Source: Parachitinimonas caeni
GTDB taxonomy: Bacteria > Pseudomonadota > Gammaproteobacteria > Burkholderiales > Chitinimonadaceae
Assembly: GCF_030129945.1 (NCBI RefSeq)
Contig: NZ_JARRAF010000021.1
Span: 1 to 64,000 of the forward strand
Direction of reading: 5' to 3'
Length of the DNA: 64,000 bases
The notes beneath the pieces were generated by a model, which worked only from the letters and a program-made list of their open reading frames with translations, was not told where the DNA came from and did no database searches. The translations under genes were made by a program, and so were the position numbers. This document shows positions 9,698-20,096 of this stretch, one piece after another. The stretch's first letter is position 1. Every line of letters starts with the position of its first letter.

Positions 9698-10101
9698 AGC
9701 CACCCCTTAACCGCAGTCTGCTTGGCGCAGCTGGCCTGGCGGGGCTGACTGCGCTGGTTCATACCTTTGCCGGGCAGGCGGATGTGGTGTCGCCCTTCCT
9801 GGCGTCATCGCTCGATGCCACCCTCAAATACACCCTGCTGGCTTGCTGGCATATGGTGACGGTGGCTTTGTGGTTGAGCACGCTGGGTCTGCTATGGGCC
9901 AGCCGCGCCCAAGCCGGAGCGGCCCGGCCACTCGTGCTGTTGCTGGCTACCGCCTGGTTGGGCTTCGCGCTGGTATTCGGGCTGGTGAATGTCTGGTTTG
10001 CGGGCCAGATTCCGGCCTGGGCCTTGCCGCAGTGGATATTGCTGCTGCCCGTGGGCGCGCTCGGCTTGTATGCCGGGCATCGTCTGGAGGCGCAGACATG
10101 A
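9694..10101 (+). CDS. small four-helix membrane protein of the cyd operon
   Basis: 135 residues with four predicted membrane helices (about 9-28, 44-68, 77-100 and 108-127). A His in the first helix region (LVHTFAG) and a CWH motif at the second are the only polar marks in the membrane. No named family is recognised. Its start overlaps the regulator stop and its stop overlaps the cydP start (ATGA at both ends), so it is translationally coupled to both. The context suggests a role in assembly or function of the bd oxidase, but this is inference. Confidence 0.75.
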   Translation: MKPPLNRSLLGAAGLAGLTALVHTFAGQADVVSPFLASSLDATLKYTLLACWHMVTVALWLSTLGLLWASRAQAGAARPLVLLLATAWLGFALVFGLVNVWFAGQIPAWALPQWILLLPVGALGLYAGHRLEAQT

Positions 10102-10316
10102 ACCCCGACCCCGACGGACCCCGACTTTCGCCGACGCTGGTCATTATTGTCCTGATAAAAATTGCGCTTTTGCTAGTGGCTAAACATCTGTGGTTTAGCC
10201 AGCCCATTGCCCACCATATGAACGTCGAGCCGCAACGGCTTGACCAGCAGTTCCTGAACACTGCGCCCACCCCGATTTCAGCACCCTCCGGAGAACATCA
10301 TGCTCGCCCCCTCTGA
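10098..10316 (+). CDS. cydP: CydP-like small oxidase-associated membrane protein
   Basis: 72 residues. One membrane helix (about 13-28, LVIIVLIKIALLLVAK) is followed by an LWFSQPIAHH segment and a soluble tail. A single N-terminal helix with a following FSxPxAHHM-type motif just before cydA is the pattern of the family annotated as putative cytochrome oxidase small subunit CydP. The start overlaps the previous gene by four bases. The end overlaps the cydA start by 17 bases, indicating coupled translation. It is not shown as a separate frame in simple ORF lists because a longer overlapping frame hides it. Function in the bd oxidase is inferred from context. Confidence 0.72.
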   Translation: MNPDPDGPRLSPTLVIIVLIKIALLLVAKHLWFSQPIAHHMNVEPQRLDQQFLNTAPTPISAPSGEHHARPL

Positions 10317-11862
10317 CGTGGTCGACCTGTCACGCCTGCAATTTGCGCTGACGGCTCTGTTCCACTTCCTTTTCGTGCCGCTCACGCTGGGCTTATCGTG
10401 GATTCTGGTGATCTGCGAAGCCGTGTATGTGATGACCGGGCAGACCATTTACCGCGACATGACCCGCTTCTGGGGCAAGTTGTTCGGCATCAATTTTGCG
10501 ATGGGCGTTGCCACCGGCCTGACGCTGGAATTCCAGTTCGGCACCAACTGGGCTTACTACTCCCACTACGTCGGCGACATTTTCGGTGTGCCTCTGGCCA
10601 TTGAAGGGCTGATGGCGTTCTTTCTGGAGTCCACCTTCGTTGGCCTGTTCTTCTTTGGCTGGGATCGCCTGTCCAAGGTCCAGCACCTTGGGGTGACGAC
10701 GCTGCTGGCGCTGGGCACCAATCTATCGGCGTTATGGATTTTGATCGCCAATGGCTGGATGCAAAACCCGGTCGGGGCGGAATTCAACTACCAGACGATG
10801 CGGATGGAGCTGACCAGCCTGAGTGCGGTGTTCTTCAATACCGTGGCACAGGTGAAGTTCGTGCATACCGTGGCGGCCGGGTATGTAACCGGCGCCATGT
10901 TCGTGCTGGGCATCTCGGCCTGGTATTTGCTCAAGGCCCGCGACACGGGCTTTGCCTTGCGTTCGTTTGCGGTGGCGGCCGGGTTTGGTTTGGCTTCGGC
11001 GGTATCGGTAGTCGTATTGGGGGATGAGTCCGGTTACAGCACCGGTGAAGTGCAGAAGGTCAAGCTGGCAGCGATCGAAGCAGAATGGGAAACCCACCCG
11101 GCGCCAGCGGGTATTACCGTCATCGGCTGGCCCAATCAGGCGGCAGAACGCACAGACTACGCACTCAAGATTCCGTATGTGCTCGGCTTGATTGCCACCC
11201 GTTCGACCGACACCCCGGTCATCGGTATCAAAGATCTGAAAAAAGGCCACGAGCTGCGCATCCGCAGTGGTATGCAAGCCTATGCAGCGCTGGTTCGATT
11301 GCGGGCGGGCGACCGTTCGGATGCCGTGCGGCTGCAGTTCGAACAGCACAAGGCGGATCTGGGCTATGGCCTGCTGCTGAAGAAGTACACCCCTGCGGTT
11401 GTCGATGCCAGCGAGGTGCAGATCATGCAGGCCGTCAATGACACCATCCCCAAGGTCTGGCCGCTGTTTTTCGCCTTCCGTGTCATGGTCGGGCTGGGTT
11501 TGCTGTTCATCTTCATTTTTGGGGTGAGCGCCTGGTCGCTGGCCCGCAAGCAGCTCGCGCCCCGGCGCTGGCTGTTGCGGCTGGCGGTGTTGTCGGTGCC
11601 GCTGCCCTGGGTAGCGGCCGAGTGTGGCTGGATCGTTGCCGAATATGGCCGTCAGCCCTGGACCATCTCGGGCATTCTGCCCACCCATCTGTCAGCTTCC
11701 AGCATTGACGCCAGCCAGGTCTGGGCCAGCCTGATCGGCATCGGCAGCATCTACCTCGGTCTGTTCGTCGTCGAGCTGTATCTGATGCTCAAGTACATCC
11801 GCCTGGGGCCGGCCTCACTGGCGACCGGCCGCTATCACGGCGAAATGCGACCGCAAACCTAA
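10300..11862 (+). CDS. cydA: cytochrome bd ubiquinol oxidase subunit I
   Basis: 520 residues, matching E. coli CydA (long Q-loop type). It forms the haem-bearing subunit that oxidises ubiquinol and reduces oxygen to water with high affinity. H22 and H189 occupy the places of the axial ligands of haem b595 and b558. E102 and E110 match the proton-path glutamates, and the GRQPW motif lies near 445. CCTCCGGAGAACATC supplies the ribosome site. The last codons and the TAA stop (RPQT-stop) read through a sequence matching the terminal repeat of the element family (see 11847-11875), so the C-terminus may be recently altered. Confidence 0.97.
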   Translation: MLAPSDVVDLSRLQFALTALFHFLFVPLTLGLSWILVICEAVYVMTGQTIYRDMTRFWGKLFGINFAMGVATGLTLEFQFGTNWAYYSHYVGDIFGVPLAIEGLMAFFLESTFVGLFFFGWDRLSKVQHLGVTTLLALGTNLSALWILIANGWMQNPVGAEFNYQTMRMELTSLSAVFFNTVAQVKFVHTVAAGYVTGAMFVLGISAWYLLKARDTGFALRSFAVAAGFGLASAVSVVVLGDESGYSTGEVQKVKLAAIEAEWETHPAPAGITVIGWPNQAAERTDYALKIPYVLGLIATRSTDTPVIGIKDLKKGHELRIRSGMQAYAALVRLRAGDRSDAVRLQFEQHKADLGYGLLLKKYTPAVVDASEVQIMQAVNDTIPKVWPLFFAFRVMVGLGLLFIFIFGVSAWSLARKQLAPRRWLLRLAVLSVPLPWVAAECGWIVAEYGRQPWTISGILPTHLSASSIDASQVWASLIGIGSIYLGLFVVELYLMLKYIRLGPASLATGRYHGEMRPQT

Positions 11863-11875
11863 CGTCAATAGAACC
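11847..11875 (+). repeat. solo right end of the MITE-like family at the cydA stop
   Basis: GCGACCGCAAACCTAACGTC followed by AATAGAACC matches the right terminal repeat of the copy at 30397-30663 with few changes. The flanking dinucleotide is TG, not TA. It covers the cydA stop codon and part of the cydA-cydB gap. Confidence 0.6.
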
Positions 11876-11887
11876 TGGGAGCCCGCT

Positions 11888-13027
11888 ATGCCCGACTATT
11901 TCACGCTCAAACTGATCTGGTGGTTGCTGATACTGGTGCTGCTGATCGGCTTTGCCATCATGGATGGCTTCGATATGGGGGTCGCCATGCTGCTGCCCTT
12001 TGTGGGACGGACCGATGAAGAACGGCGGGTCGCGATCAACGTTGTCGGCCCGACCTGGGAAGGCAATCAGGTCTGGCTGGTGCTGGCTGCCGGCGCGATA
12101 TTTGCCGCCTGGCCACTGGTTTACGCTGCAGGCTTCTCCAGCTACTACCTTGCCCTGTTGCTGGCCTTGTGCGCGCTCTATCTGCGCCCGGTTGGCTTCG
12201 ATTACCGTAGCAAGCTGGCGAATCCGCGCTGGCGGGCATTCTGGGACTGGGCTTTGTTTACTGGCGGTCTGGTGCCGGCGCTGATCTTCGGCATAGCCAT
12301 TGGCAATCTGTTTCTGGGCCTGCCATTCCGCTTTGATCCGACAACCCTGCGTGTCAGCTACGAAGGCGGCCTGTCAGGGCAGCTGAACCCGTTCGGCCTG
12401 GTCTGTGGCGGGCTTGCCGCAGCCATGCTGGCATTACAGGGAGCGGCCTATCTGGTGTTGCGCAGCGAAGGCCTGGTCTGGCAGCGTGCGCGTCGCTATC
12501 TGCACGGGCTGGCGATACTGGTCAGCAGCCTGCTGCTCGGGGTGATGATCTGGCTGAATTTTCTACCGGGGCTGCAACTACTGCAGCATGGTGACCTGAA
12601 CACCGCCTTGTCTCCGCTAACCAAGCTGGTCGGCCAGCAGGCGGGGGGATGGCTTGCCCATTACCAGCACACCCCTTGGCTCAAGGTCGTACCGCTACTG
12701 GCATTGCTGGGCCCCGCCATCGCCAGTCTGTTTGCGGCACGCAATCTGCGCTGGGGCGCCTTTCTGGCCACCTCGGTCACCTGTGCGGCAACGCTGGCCT
12801 CGGCGGCGATTGCCCTGTTTCCATTCGTGTTGCCCTCCCGCATTGACCCAGGCAGCAGTCTGACCTTATGGGATGCCGCCTCCAGCCAGCGTACCCTGCT
12901 GGTGATGCTGGTGGTTACCACTTTGCTGCTGCCCATCGTGCTGATGTATACGGGGTGGGTGTATCGCGTGCTGCGAGGCCCGATCACGGTCGAAGCGATT
13001 CGCGCCAACAGCAAGAATCTCTACTGA
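11888..13027 (+). CDS. cydB: cytochrome bd ubiquinol oxidase subunit II
   Basis: 379 residues, the same size as E. coli CydB, with about eight to nine membrane helices. The N-terminus [20 protein letters not shown] and the [20 protein letters not shown] segment are the strongest family marks. Together with CydA it forms the quinol oxidase core in the cytoplasmic membrane. CCTGGGAGCCC about eight bases before the ATG acts as ribosome site, and part of it (CCTGGG) overlaps the repeat end in the gap. cydX follows after 27 bp. Confidence 0.97.
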   Translation: MPDYFTLKLIWWLLILVLLIGFAIMDGFDMGVAMLLPFVGRTDEERRVAINVVGPTWEGNQVWLVLAAGAIFAAWPLVYAAGFSSYYLALLLALCALYLRPVGFDYRSKLANPRWRAFWDWALFTGGLVPALIFGIAIGNLFLGLPFRFDPTTLRVSYEGGLSGQLNPFGLVCGGLAAAMLALQGAAYLVLRSEGLVWQRARRYLHGLAILVSSLLLGVMIWLNFLPGLQLLQHGDLNTALSPLTKLVGQQAGGWLAHYQHTPWLKVVPLLALLGPAIASLFAARNLRWGAFLATSVTCAATLASAAIALFPFVLPSRIDPGSSLTLWDAASSQRTLLVMLVVTTLLLPIVLMYTGWVYRVLRGPITVEAIRANSKNLY

Positions 13028-13054
13028 TGCCCCGCGAGGGGAAAGGAAAACGCC

Positions 13055-13204
13055 ATGTGGTACTTCAACTGGATTCTGGGTCTTGGACTCGCCCTGGCGG
13101 CGGGCATTATCAATGTGCTGTGGCTGGAGTCGAATTACGCATTCGGCCAGCGAGATGAAGACCAAACCCGCCGGCGGTTTGAGGAACACCGCGACAACGA
13201 TTGA
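13055..13204 (+). CDS. cydX: cytochrome bd small subunit CydX (YbgT family)
   Basis: 49 residues, too short for most ORF tables. The N-terminus MWYFNWILGLGLA is almost the same as E. coli CydX (MWYFAWILG). One membrane helix (about 5-24) is followed by a charged tail rich in Asp and Arg. CydX is needed for stable haem in the bd oxidase. GAAAGGAAAA before the ATG is a good ribosome site, and the gene lies 27 bp after cydB. It ends the operon, followed by the hairpin at 13211. Confidence 0.93.
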   Translation: MWYFNWILGLGLALAAGIINVLWLESNYAFGQRDEDQTRRRFEEHRDND

Positions 13205-13210
13205 CGCTGG

Positions 13211-13240
13211 CCGGGCAAGGGGCTGGGAGCCCCTGCCTGG
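13211..13240. terminator. hairpin between convergent cydX and plsB
   Basis: A GC-rich stem: GGGGCT pairs with AGCCCC around a GGG loop, then continues outward (CCGGGC with GCCTGG) past one bulged A. No clear T-run follows on either strand. It lies between two genes that face each other, so it may end transcription from both sides. Confidence 0.5.
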
Positions 13241-13253
13241 GGCACCCAAACAC

Positions 13254-15758
13254 CTAACGACCCGTCTTGTCGATTTCAGCCAGGGCGGCTGCCACCGCAG
13301 CCTCGTCCAGCCCGGTGGTGTCGAGCACGGCCTGCCGCACTTCGGCCGGCAGAATGCGCTGTGCCTGATTGCCGGCATGCGTCAGCTGTTCACCAAAGCA
13401 GATTTTGCCGGCTTCATCCAGCGTTACCATGCCAGATTCTCGCAACGTGTCGATAAAGTTGCGGAACACGGTTTTATCGAAGAAATCGGGCGATCCTGAC
13501 TCGAACAGCAGCGACAACCGCTGCGCCAGCAAGTGGCAGAGCGCTTCCAGCTTGCGGGGTTCCAAGGTGCTGCTGCCTTGCTGGATCAGCACCGAAATTG
13601 CCATGAAGTAGCGTTCCAGAGTATGCCGGAGCGTCTGTCCCAGCAGGTCGAGCTGGCTGTATTCAGGCGTCAGCAGCGGTGGGGCCACATACACGCCCTC
13701 ACCACGGTGCCGCAACAGGCCCATTTCGGCCAGCGTGTCGATGACATGCAACACCGTCGGTTCCAGGCCGTCGGTCGCCCAGGGCAGGAACAGCTCCGAC
13801 CGGAGGAAGGGGTAGATGGTGCGCACACCGGCAATCACCTCCTGTTGCGACAACTTCTCGCCGCTGACAAACAGGCAGGCCACAATTGCCGGTAGAGCCA
13901 CCAGATGCAGCACATTGTTGCGGAAATAAGCCAACAGGATCGCCTGATCACTGCTGGTGCGCAGCACGTCACCCAGCGGATGCTTGACCCGTTCGATCAG
14001 GCGCAAGGCTTCACCATGGGCAATCACCGCATCGGGGGCATGCGCGGTGCGTTCCACGCGCTGGCTGTAGCCCCCGCCGTCAATCAGCTTCTGGAACAGG
14101 CGAATCTGCTGCGCCAGGCGGCTGGCGTCGATACTGTGCTTGGGGGTGGAAAGCAGAACCAGTGCCAGCAGGTTGATCGGGTTGACCACGGCGGCGCCAT
14201 TGATATGCGTGACAATGCGGTTGGCCAGTGTGTCCACGCTGTCGGTAAACCACTTGGGCCGCTGCTCGCCAATCGTTTCACCCCGCCAGTTCTCGTGAAC
14301 GCTATCCAGAACATTCGACAGCAGGATCGGCTCGCCAAAGTTCACATAAACCTTGCCGAATGTTTTCTTGATCTGACGGACTGTGGCCAGCAGTCCGAAC
14401 AACGATTCCTTGCGTTTGGGGCGTCCCGACAATTCGGCCACATAGCTGCCGCCTTCCATCAGCTTTTCATAACCGATGTAAACCGGCAGGAACAGCAGAG
14501 GGCGGCGTGTATCCCGCAGATAGCTCATCGTGGTCATGGCCAGCATGCCGGCCTTGGGGGGCAGCAGGCGGCCGGTACGGCTGCGTCCGCCTTCGATGAA
14601 ATACTCAATCGGAAACCCGCGCGAAATCATCATATGCAGGTATTCGTTGAACACCGCCGCATACAGCGGCTCTCCCTTGAAGCTGCGCCGCAGGAAGAAA
14701 GCGCCGCTACGCCGCAGGAATGGCCCGACGACGGGCAGATTCAGGTTGGCGCCTGCCGCAATGTGCGGGGGCAACAAGCCGTTCCGGTACAGCAGATAGG
14801 ACATCAACAGATAGTCGATATGGCTGCGATGGCTGGGGACGTAGACAATTTCGTGGCCGTGGGCGAGGGCGGCTACCTCATCCAGCCGGCTGATTTCCAC
14901 GCCATCGTATAGCCGGTTCCAGAGCCAGTTCAGAAAGCGGTCGAATATGCGGATCGTGGAGTGCGAGTAGTCCGCAGCGATTTCCATCGCAAATTTGTGC
15001 GCGTTGGCCTGGGCTCGCTCCAGCGAGATCTGCTTGGTCGCAGATTCATCGAGAATGGCCTGCCGCACATCCGGTGCGTTCAGAATCAGATCAACCTGGG
15101 TGCGACGGTGCGATAGATCCGGCCCGATGGCCTGTTCCCGCTGGCGGCGGAAGTGGACGCGCAACAGACGGCCGGCTTTGCGCAGGGTTCGCGCCGGGCC
15201 GAGCTTCTCATCAACCATCTCACGTACCGACACCGGCCGACCGAACTTGATCATGGCCTGCCGGCCATGCAGCAGGACGGTAAAAAACTGGCTCAGGCGG
15301 CCCGTATTGGCCCAGCCATCGGCAAACAACAGCTTGAAGATCGAGTCCTGCTTATCTGGGGCGCGACCCCACAGGATCGTCACCGGCACGATTTGCACGT
15401 CCAGCGCCGGATCGCGCTCAACCTTGCCGATCAGGCGGGACAGACGCGGTGAATAGCCGGGTCTGGGGCGTGGCCATCCGCCTTCACCCCGATTCAGAAA
15501 GAAAAATGACCGCTTTTCGAAAACGCTGCCGCCACTCATGGCACTCAGCGGCCGAGGCAATCCCAGTCGTTGGGTTTCGGTTTCGAGCACCAGCAGGTTC
15601 GACAGGAAGCGCTGGTGCAGGACATAACAGACGGGCTGCGAGAGATCGAGTTCCAGCGACGCCGGATCAAGTGGCAGTACCTTGGGCCGCACCCAGACGT
15701 AGAGCAGGCGTCGGAACAGCAGACTGAAAAGTTGTTCAAGACCTAAAAACTTGAGCAT
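13254..15758 (-). CDS. plsB: glycerol-3-phosphate 1-O-acyltransferase
   Basis: 834 residues (E. coli PlsB is 807). It makes lysophosphatidic acid from glycerol-3-phosphate and acyl-CoA/ACP at the inner membrane, the first step of phospholipid synthesis. The acyltransferase motifs are present: motif I VPSHRSHIDYLL (HxxxxD), then IEGGRSRTGRLLPPKAGML and the VYIGYEKL-type block. The open frame starts at 15848, but the ATG at 15758 (MLKFLGLEQ) is the family-like start; the 30 upstream codons look unrelated. It converges with cydX. Confidence 0.96.
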   Translation of the reverse strand: MLKFLGLEQLFSLLFRRLLYVWVRPKVLPLDPASLELDLSQPVCYVLHQRFLSNLLVLETETQRLGLPRPLSAMSGGSVFEKRSFFFLNRGEGGWPRPRPGYSPRLSRLIGKVERDPALDVQIVPVTILWGRAPDKQDSIFKLLFADGWANTGRLSQFFTVLLHGRQAMIKFGRPVSVREMVDEKLGPARTLRKAGRLLRVHFRRQREQAIGPDLSHRRTQVDLILNAPDVRQAILDESATKQISLERAQANAHKFAMEIAADYSHSTIRIFDRFLNWLWNRLYDGVEISRLDEVAALAHGHEIVYVPSHRSHIDYLLMSYLLYRNGLLPPHIAAGANLNLPVVGPFLRRSGAFFLRRSFKGEPLYAAVFNEYLHMMISRGFPIEYFIEGGRSRTGRLLPPKAGMLAMTTMSYLRDTRRPLLFLPVYIGYEKLMEGGSYVAELSGRPKRKESLFGLLATVRQIKKTFGKVYVNFGEPILLSNVLDSVHENWRGETIGEQRPKWFTDSVDTLANRIVTHINGAAVVNPINLLALVLLSTPKHSIDASRLAQQIRLFQKLIDGGGYSQRVERTAHAPDAVIAHGEALRLIERVKHPLGDVLRTSSDQAILLAYFRNNVLHLVALPAIVACLFVSGEKLSQQEVIAGVRTIYPFLRSELFLPWATDGLEPTVLHVIDTLAEMGLLRHRGEGVYVAPPLLTPEYSQLDLLGQTLRHTLERYFMAISVLIQQGSSTLEPRKLEALCHLLAQRLSLLFESGSPDFFDKTVFRNFIDTLRESGMVTLDEAGKICFGEQLTHAGNQAQRILPAEVRQAVLDTTGLDEAAVAAALAEIDKTGR

Positions 15759-16157
15759 GGATGCTCCGTAACAATCAATCAGGGGCGCGATTGTCCACAA
15801 GATTGCCCCGAACACCAAACCCGCCGGGCTGCCGAGCGGACCTGACATGGGCCTTGATCTGCCTGAATGCCTGATCCAGCAAGGGTCTCACCACATTAGG
15901 GCCGACTGTGGGGAAAATGAAAATTTGACTGAAAGTCAGTCGCTTAAGTCTCGCAAGGCTCGTCTGTAATCTATTCTGGGGTGAGGTAGAAACACAATCG
16001 GTCCGTTTGAGTAAGCACCTAATCCGGCGAAGTTCATTGCTGCCAGAGTTGAAAAGGCTATCAATCAGCCCTCAGGCCGGCAGATAGGGAATACACGAGT
16101 TATCCATGCACGGTGCCGTTCGGCCGAGCACTTGGATCGGAAGAGAGGAAATACGCC
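15759..16157. other. intergenic region between divergent plsB and chemoreceptor
   Basis: About 400 bp that must hold promoters for both flanking genes. A small imperfect repeat of GACT/AGTC lies near 15926 (GACTGAAAGTCAGTC). No convincing sigma-28 or other promoter and no RNA gene could be recognised. Confidence 0.4.
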
Positions 16158-18152
16158 ATGATCAATTTGCTCGCCGTCTGGATGCGGCGCCAGCGTTATC
16201 CAACCCGGTTCGGGGTGATTGGGGTAATGGTGGCATTGGCCCTCGCCTACCTCGGTTACGGTCTGTACCGCACCAATCAGACACAGGTTGAGTTTTCGGC
16301 AAAGGAGCGGGTAGGCGTGGCCTATCTGACGGCCATGTTGCCTTTGCTGGATGCGATCGGACAAAGGCGGCTCGAAGCGGCCAGCAAAACGGGCGATCTG
16401 GCCGCTAGCAGCAAAGCGATCGACGAAGCGCTGACGGCGATTGAACGGCTACAGACCCAGCCGGTGGACGAGCTGGATCTGGCCGCCACGCTGATCGCCA
16501 CCAAACAGGCATGGCAGGCGGCAAGCGCGGCGGATACCGCTGAGCCGGCCAAGCGGGTGGCCCTGTATGGTGCAGCGGTCGATGCCGTGCTGGCGCTGAT
16601 CGGGGCGGCGTGTGACAACTCCAATCTGACTTTGGACCCGGACATCGACTCGTATTATTTGATGGACACCGTGTGCGCTCGCCTGCCAATGCTGGCAGCA
16701 AGGCTGGGCGAGAGCGGCGCCAGGCAAGTGCTGGCACTGGAAGCCCGGCAGCTCGATTCTGTAGTGCAAACCCGTTTGGTGGAGTTGCGGCCTCTGACGT
16801 TTGATGCCCAATCTGCCATTCAGACCAATATCGCCAAGGCGGCAGCTGCCAATGCTGGCCTCAAACCGGCATTGGAGGCCCTGCTGGCCGAGCAGCTGAA
16901 TCGCAATCTGGCGGTGGCGGGGCAGGTTGATCAGGCCCTTGGCGGCAATCTCGATACGGCACCAGCGTCAGTCCGCGCAGTCAGCAAGGAGGCCAGCCGC
17001 TCGGCCATTGCCTTTGCTGAAAAGGGCCGCGTTCTGCTTGATCAGTTATTGCAGAATCGCGTCGAGCTGTATCAGCAACAACGCAATGTCTATGTCGGAC
17101 TGGTGTTACTGGCGTCGCTGGCTACGCTGGTGCTGTTTCTGGCGCTCTACCGTTCGATTACCGCGCAGCTTGGCGGTGAACCCTTCTATGTGGAGTCGGT
17201 GGTCAAGCGGCTGGCGGATGGTCGGCTGGATACCGAGGTGACGCTACGCCCACATGACACCGAAAGCCTGCTCGCTGCCATCGTTGCCATGCGGGACAGC
17301 CTGCGCCGTATGGTGGCCGATATGCTCAAGATGTCCGACGCCGTCGCGCAGACATCCCGTCAGCTCAGCATCTCGGCGAATCAGGTGGCCGATTCCAGTG
17401 CCTCGCAAAGCGAGTCGGTGACAAACGCCGCCGAGGAGGTCAAACAGTTATCTCAGTCGATATTTGCCAGCGCCAGCAATGCGGAGCTTGCCAGCGGCCA
17501 GGGGGAGTCAGCAGGCCGGATTGCCCGTCAGGGGGGAGAGGTCGTCAGGCAGTCGATTGCCGACCTCTCTCATATTGCCCGGCAGGTTGAGGAAGTGGCC
17601 GTCACGATTGATGAGCTGGGCAAGCAGTCGCAGTCGGTGACGCAGGTTTTGCATGTCATCCGCGAAGTGGCCGACCAGACGAATCTACTGGCATTGAATG
17701 CCGCCATTGAAGCGGCTCGGGCCGGTGAAGTTGGGCGCGGATTTGCGGTAGTGGCCGATGAAGTGCGCAAACTGGCCGAGCGTTCCGCTAATGCCAGCGG
17801 CGAAATCGCTGCAACCATCAGCCAGATTCAGCAGGTGTCAGATAAAGCCGTCAGCCGGATGCGGGCGACAGTGGATACGGTGGCGCGCGGCCGGCAAGGG
17901 ACTGACGCAACCGCAGGGGCGATGACGGAGATCCATACCGGCACGCAATCGCTGGTTGAGACCATCCGTGAAATCGCCCAAGGCCTGGTGGCGCAGCGCA
18001 CGGCCAGCCAGTCGCTGGCTGGGCATTTCGAGACGATTGCCGAAAAAAGCGAAGCCAACGCCCAAGCGGCGCAGCAGGGGGCAACGGCATCGGGCCAGCT
18101 GCAGTCGCTGGCGGTACAAATGGCAGAGACCGCCAGGCGTTTTTCAGTTTGA
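16158..18152 (+). CDS. methyl-accepting chemotaxis protein
   Basis: 664 residues. TM1 is at about 15-37 and a periplasmic, mostly helical sensor of about 270 residues follows. TM2 lies at about 311-332, then a HAMP-like linker and the signalling domain. The hairpin tip is [20 protein letters not shown], followed by [18 protein letters not shown], which binds CheA and CheW. The open frame reaches 16113, but GAGAGGAAATACGCC before the ATG at 16158 gives the start. No che genes are nearby, so it is an orphan receptor. The ligand is unknown; the sensor resembles a long helical bundle. Confidence 0.95.
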   Translation: MINLLAVWMRRQRYPTRFGVIGVMVALALAYLGYGLYRTNQTQVEFSAKERVGVAYLTAMLPLLDAIGQRRLEAASKTGDLAASSKAIDEALTAIERLQTQPVDELDLAATLIATKQAWQAASAADTAEPAKRVALYGAAVDAVLALIGAACDNSNLTLDPDIDSYYLMDTVCARLPMLAARLGESGARQVLALEARQLDSVVQTRLVELRPLTFDAQSAIQTNIAKAAAANAGLKPALEALLAEQLNRNLAVAGQVDQALGGNLDTAPASVRAVSKEASRSAIAFAEKGRVLLDQLLQNRVELYQQQRNVYVGLVLLASLATLVLFLALYRSITAQLGGEPFYVESVVKRLADGRLDTEVTLRPHDTESLLAAIVAMRDSLRRMVADMLKMSDAVAQTSRQLSISANQVADSSASQSESVTNAAEEVKQLSQSIFASASNAELASGQGESAGRIARQGGEVVRQSIADLSHIARQVEEVAVTIDELGKQSQSVTQVLHVIREVADQTNLLALNAAIEAARAGEVGRGFAVVADEVRKLAERSANASGEIAATISQIQQVSDKAVSRMRATVDTVARGRQGTDATAGAMTEIHTGTQSLVETIREIAQGLVAQRTASQSLAGHFETIAEKSEANAQAAQQGATASGQLQSLAVQMAETARRFSV

Positions 18153-18157
18153 ACCGG

Positions 18158-18189
18158 GTGAGGGCTGGTGGGAGTCGCCAGCCCTTCAC
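18158..18189. terminator. hairpin between convergent chemoreceptor and DUF885 gene
   Basis: GTGAGGGCTGG pairs with CCAGCCCTTCAC (one bulged A), directly after the chemoreceptor stop and 12 bp before the end of the facing gene. No long T-run is present. Confidence 0.5.
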
Positions 18190-18200
18190 GACCTTCCTTG

Positions 18201-19991
18201 CTACGACGCGGCAGCGGTTTTCGCTTGAGCCAGCTGTGCCGGCACGAACTGTTCCAGCACCGCTTTTTTCATCAGGCGCGGGGGCAGGATGCCCTGGGCG
18301 ATGACGAAATCGTGGAAAGCCTGCTGGTTGAAGTGCTTGCCAAGCGCCAGTTCTGCCTGGGTGCGGAGCGAACGCAGGTTGATGTAGCCATAGAAGTACG
18401 CCGTGGCCTGGCCGGGCATGTTAAAGGTGTAGCGGTCGATTTCCTGCTGGGCGAACGGTTCGGACTGATTGACGTCTTCCATCAGAATGCGTTTGCCGGC
18501 TTCGGGTGACAGCCGTCCCAGATTGATCATCGGGTCCAGCATGGCGCGGGTGATGCGCAGCAGGCGTTTCTGCAGCGAGATCAGCTGGGCTTCGGGCGGC
18601 ATATAGGGCAGTACCAGTGCTTCTGCATACAGGGCCCAGCCTTCGGTGTTGGCGCTATTGCGCGAGAACAGCAGGCGTGGCTGCGATACGCCCCGTTCCA
18701 CCATGGCAGCGAATTGCAGCTCGTGGCCGGGGCGGGCCTCGTGTGCCGCCAGGGTCCAGGTGGCGGCATCGTAGCTGTAGTCATCCATCTTGGCGGCCGT
18801 CTTGGCATGCGGGTTGTTCAAGGGGATGAGGAATTCGCCGTATTCACCGGTGTTGCCGATCAGTCGCGGGGCGCGCATTTGCGGAGAAGGGGTGCTGGCG
18901 GCCTCAGCATCGGTCGCAAGGCGGATGATGGCGTCGCGCTTGGGCAGGGTCAGCAGCTTTTCACGCTGGATGATGGCTTCGATTTCCCGCAGGCGTTTCC
19001 AGTAAAGCTGCAACATGGTGCTGGCATCCACCTGGTCCTTCTTCAAAAACTCGCTGACCTTGCGATAGTCGGCTGCGGGTAATTTACGGTCGGCCGCAAT
19101 CTGGGCCGCCAGCACCTGCATCTGGTCGCGAACTTCCTGAAACTCGGCACTGGCACGCTCGATCAGCTCTTCTGGCGTGAAGTCCACGCCAGCCTGCCGT
19201 AGCGAGTCGGCATATAACTGCGGCGGCTGCTTGACCTCGGCGCGGGTGCGCGGCATCAGTGTGTTGCGACTCCAGTCGCGGTAGTCACGTAGCTGCTGTG
19301 TCAGCGTGGCGTAATGGGCTTCCCAGCCTGTCAGCTTGCTCTTGCGCAGCAGTTCTTCAATGCCCTTCAGATAGAAATCGACATTCGCAAGCTTCTGCTT
19401 CAGTTCTTCAACGTAAGGGCCGGTCAGGCCTTGGCGGGCCAGATCTTCTTCGATGCGGGCGCGTGCCTGTTGTACCAGTGGCTGGTAGCCGGCCTCAGCG
19501 CCGATATAGCGCTTGAGCCGGATCAGCGCGCGGGCCTGTCGTTCCGGCTTGTTGCGGGTGTCCAGCAGGTTTTCCAGCCCCCGGTAAACCAGCTGCGGAA
19601 TATCAATGTATTCGAGCAGATATTGCTGCTCCAGCAATCCGCGCTGGTAGTCGCTTTCCAGGCGGTCGATCATGATCTCCAGATCCTGTCTGACCTGGAT
19701 GTCGGTTTCCTTGGCCAGCTGCTGTTTCAACCAGGTCTGGCGCTCCCGATTGGCGGCTTGCATCCGTTCACGCATCTTCGGGCCGAAATCGGCGACAGCG
19801 CTATCGAATTCCTCGACACCGGCAAACGAGGCGTATTCGGGGCGAAATTGTCCCTGACTCTTGATGACGGGGGCGGCAAGGGTATTGCTGCGCTCGACCC
19901 AACTGGCCGTGCTGGCGAAGCCGGTGGCAGGTAGTACCAGCAGGGCTGCCAGCATGGCCCGGCGGATTGGGGTGGCGACAAATCGGAACAT
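18201..19991 (-). CDS. DUF885 family secreted putative peptidase, copy 1
   Basis: 596 residues. A signal peptide is present (LAALLVLPATGFAS, cleavage near 27). The body is largely helical and carries the DUF885 hallmark AAHEARPGHELQ (H417, E418, H423), a zinc-peptidase-like site related to the HExxH group. Activity is predicted, not known. It is the last of three tandem paralogues on this strand, with copy 2 ending 105 bp upstream. It is closely collinear with copies 2 and 3 (for example IGNTGEYGEFLIP in all three). Confidence 0.9.
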   Translation of the reverse strand: MFRFVATPIRRAMLAALLVLPATGFASTASWVERSNTLAAPVIKSQGQFRPEYASFAGVEEFDSAVADFGPKMRERMQAANRERQTWLKQQLAKETDIQVRQDLEIMIDRLESDYQRGLLEQQYLLEYIDIPQLVYRGLENLLDTRNKPERQARALIRLKRYIGAEAGYQPLVQQARARIEEDLARQGLTGPYVEELKQKLANVDFYLKGIEELLRKSKLTGWEAHYATLTQQLRDYRDWSRNTLMPRTRAEVKQPPQLYADSLRQAGVDFTPEELIERASAEFQEVRDQMQVLAAQIAADRKLPAADYRKVSEFLKKDQVDASTMLQLYWKRLREIEAIIQREKLLTLPKRDAIIRLATDAEAASTPSPQMRAPRLIGNTGEYGEFLIPLNNPHAKTAAKMDDYSYDAATWTLAAHEARPGHELQFAAMVERGVSQPRLLFSRNSANTEGWALYAEALVLPYMPPEAQLISLQKRLLRITRAMLDPMINLGRLSPEAGKRILMEDVNQSEPFAQQEIDRYTFNMPGQATAYFYGYINLRSLRTQAELALGKHFNQQAFHDFVIAQGILPPRLMKKAVLEQFVPAQLAQAKTAAAS

Positions 19992-20096
19992 GGTTTGCTC
20001 TTCCTGGATTGGCTGCGGCTGACTCGGATGGTCCGCCGCAGCAGGGTGGTTGTTTGTTTGATGGGGTCAATCAGGTGGTACAGACCTCAGCAGCGC

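Noticed and set aside
13905-14912. 335-codon plus-strand frame inside plsB
   Set aside because: Opposite-strand shadow of plsB, composed of low-complexity Gln/His/Arg sequence.
16050-16157. Sigma-28 promoter for the chemoreceptor
   Set aside because: GCCGGCAGATA near 16077 is only partly like the -10 (GCCGATAA), and no suitable -35 is at the right distance.
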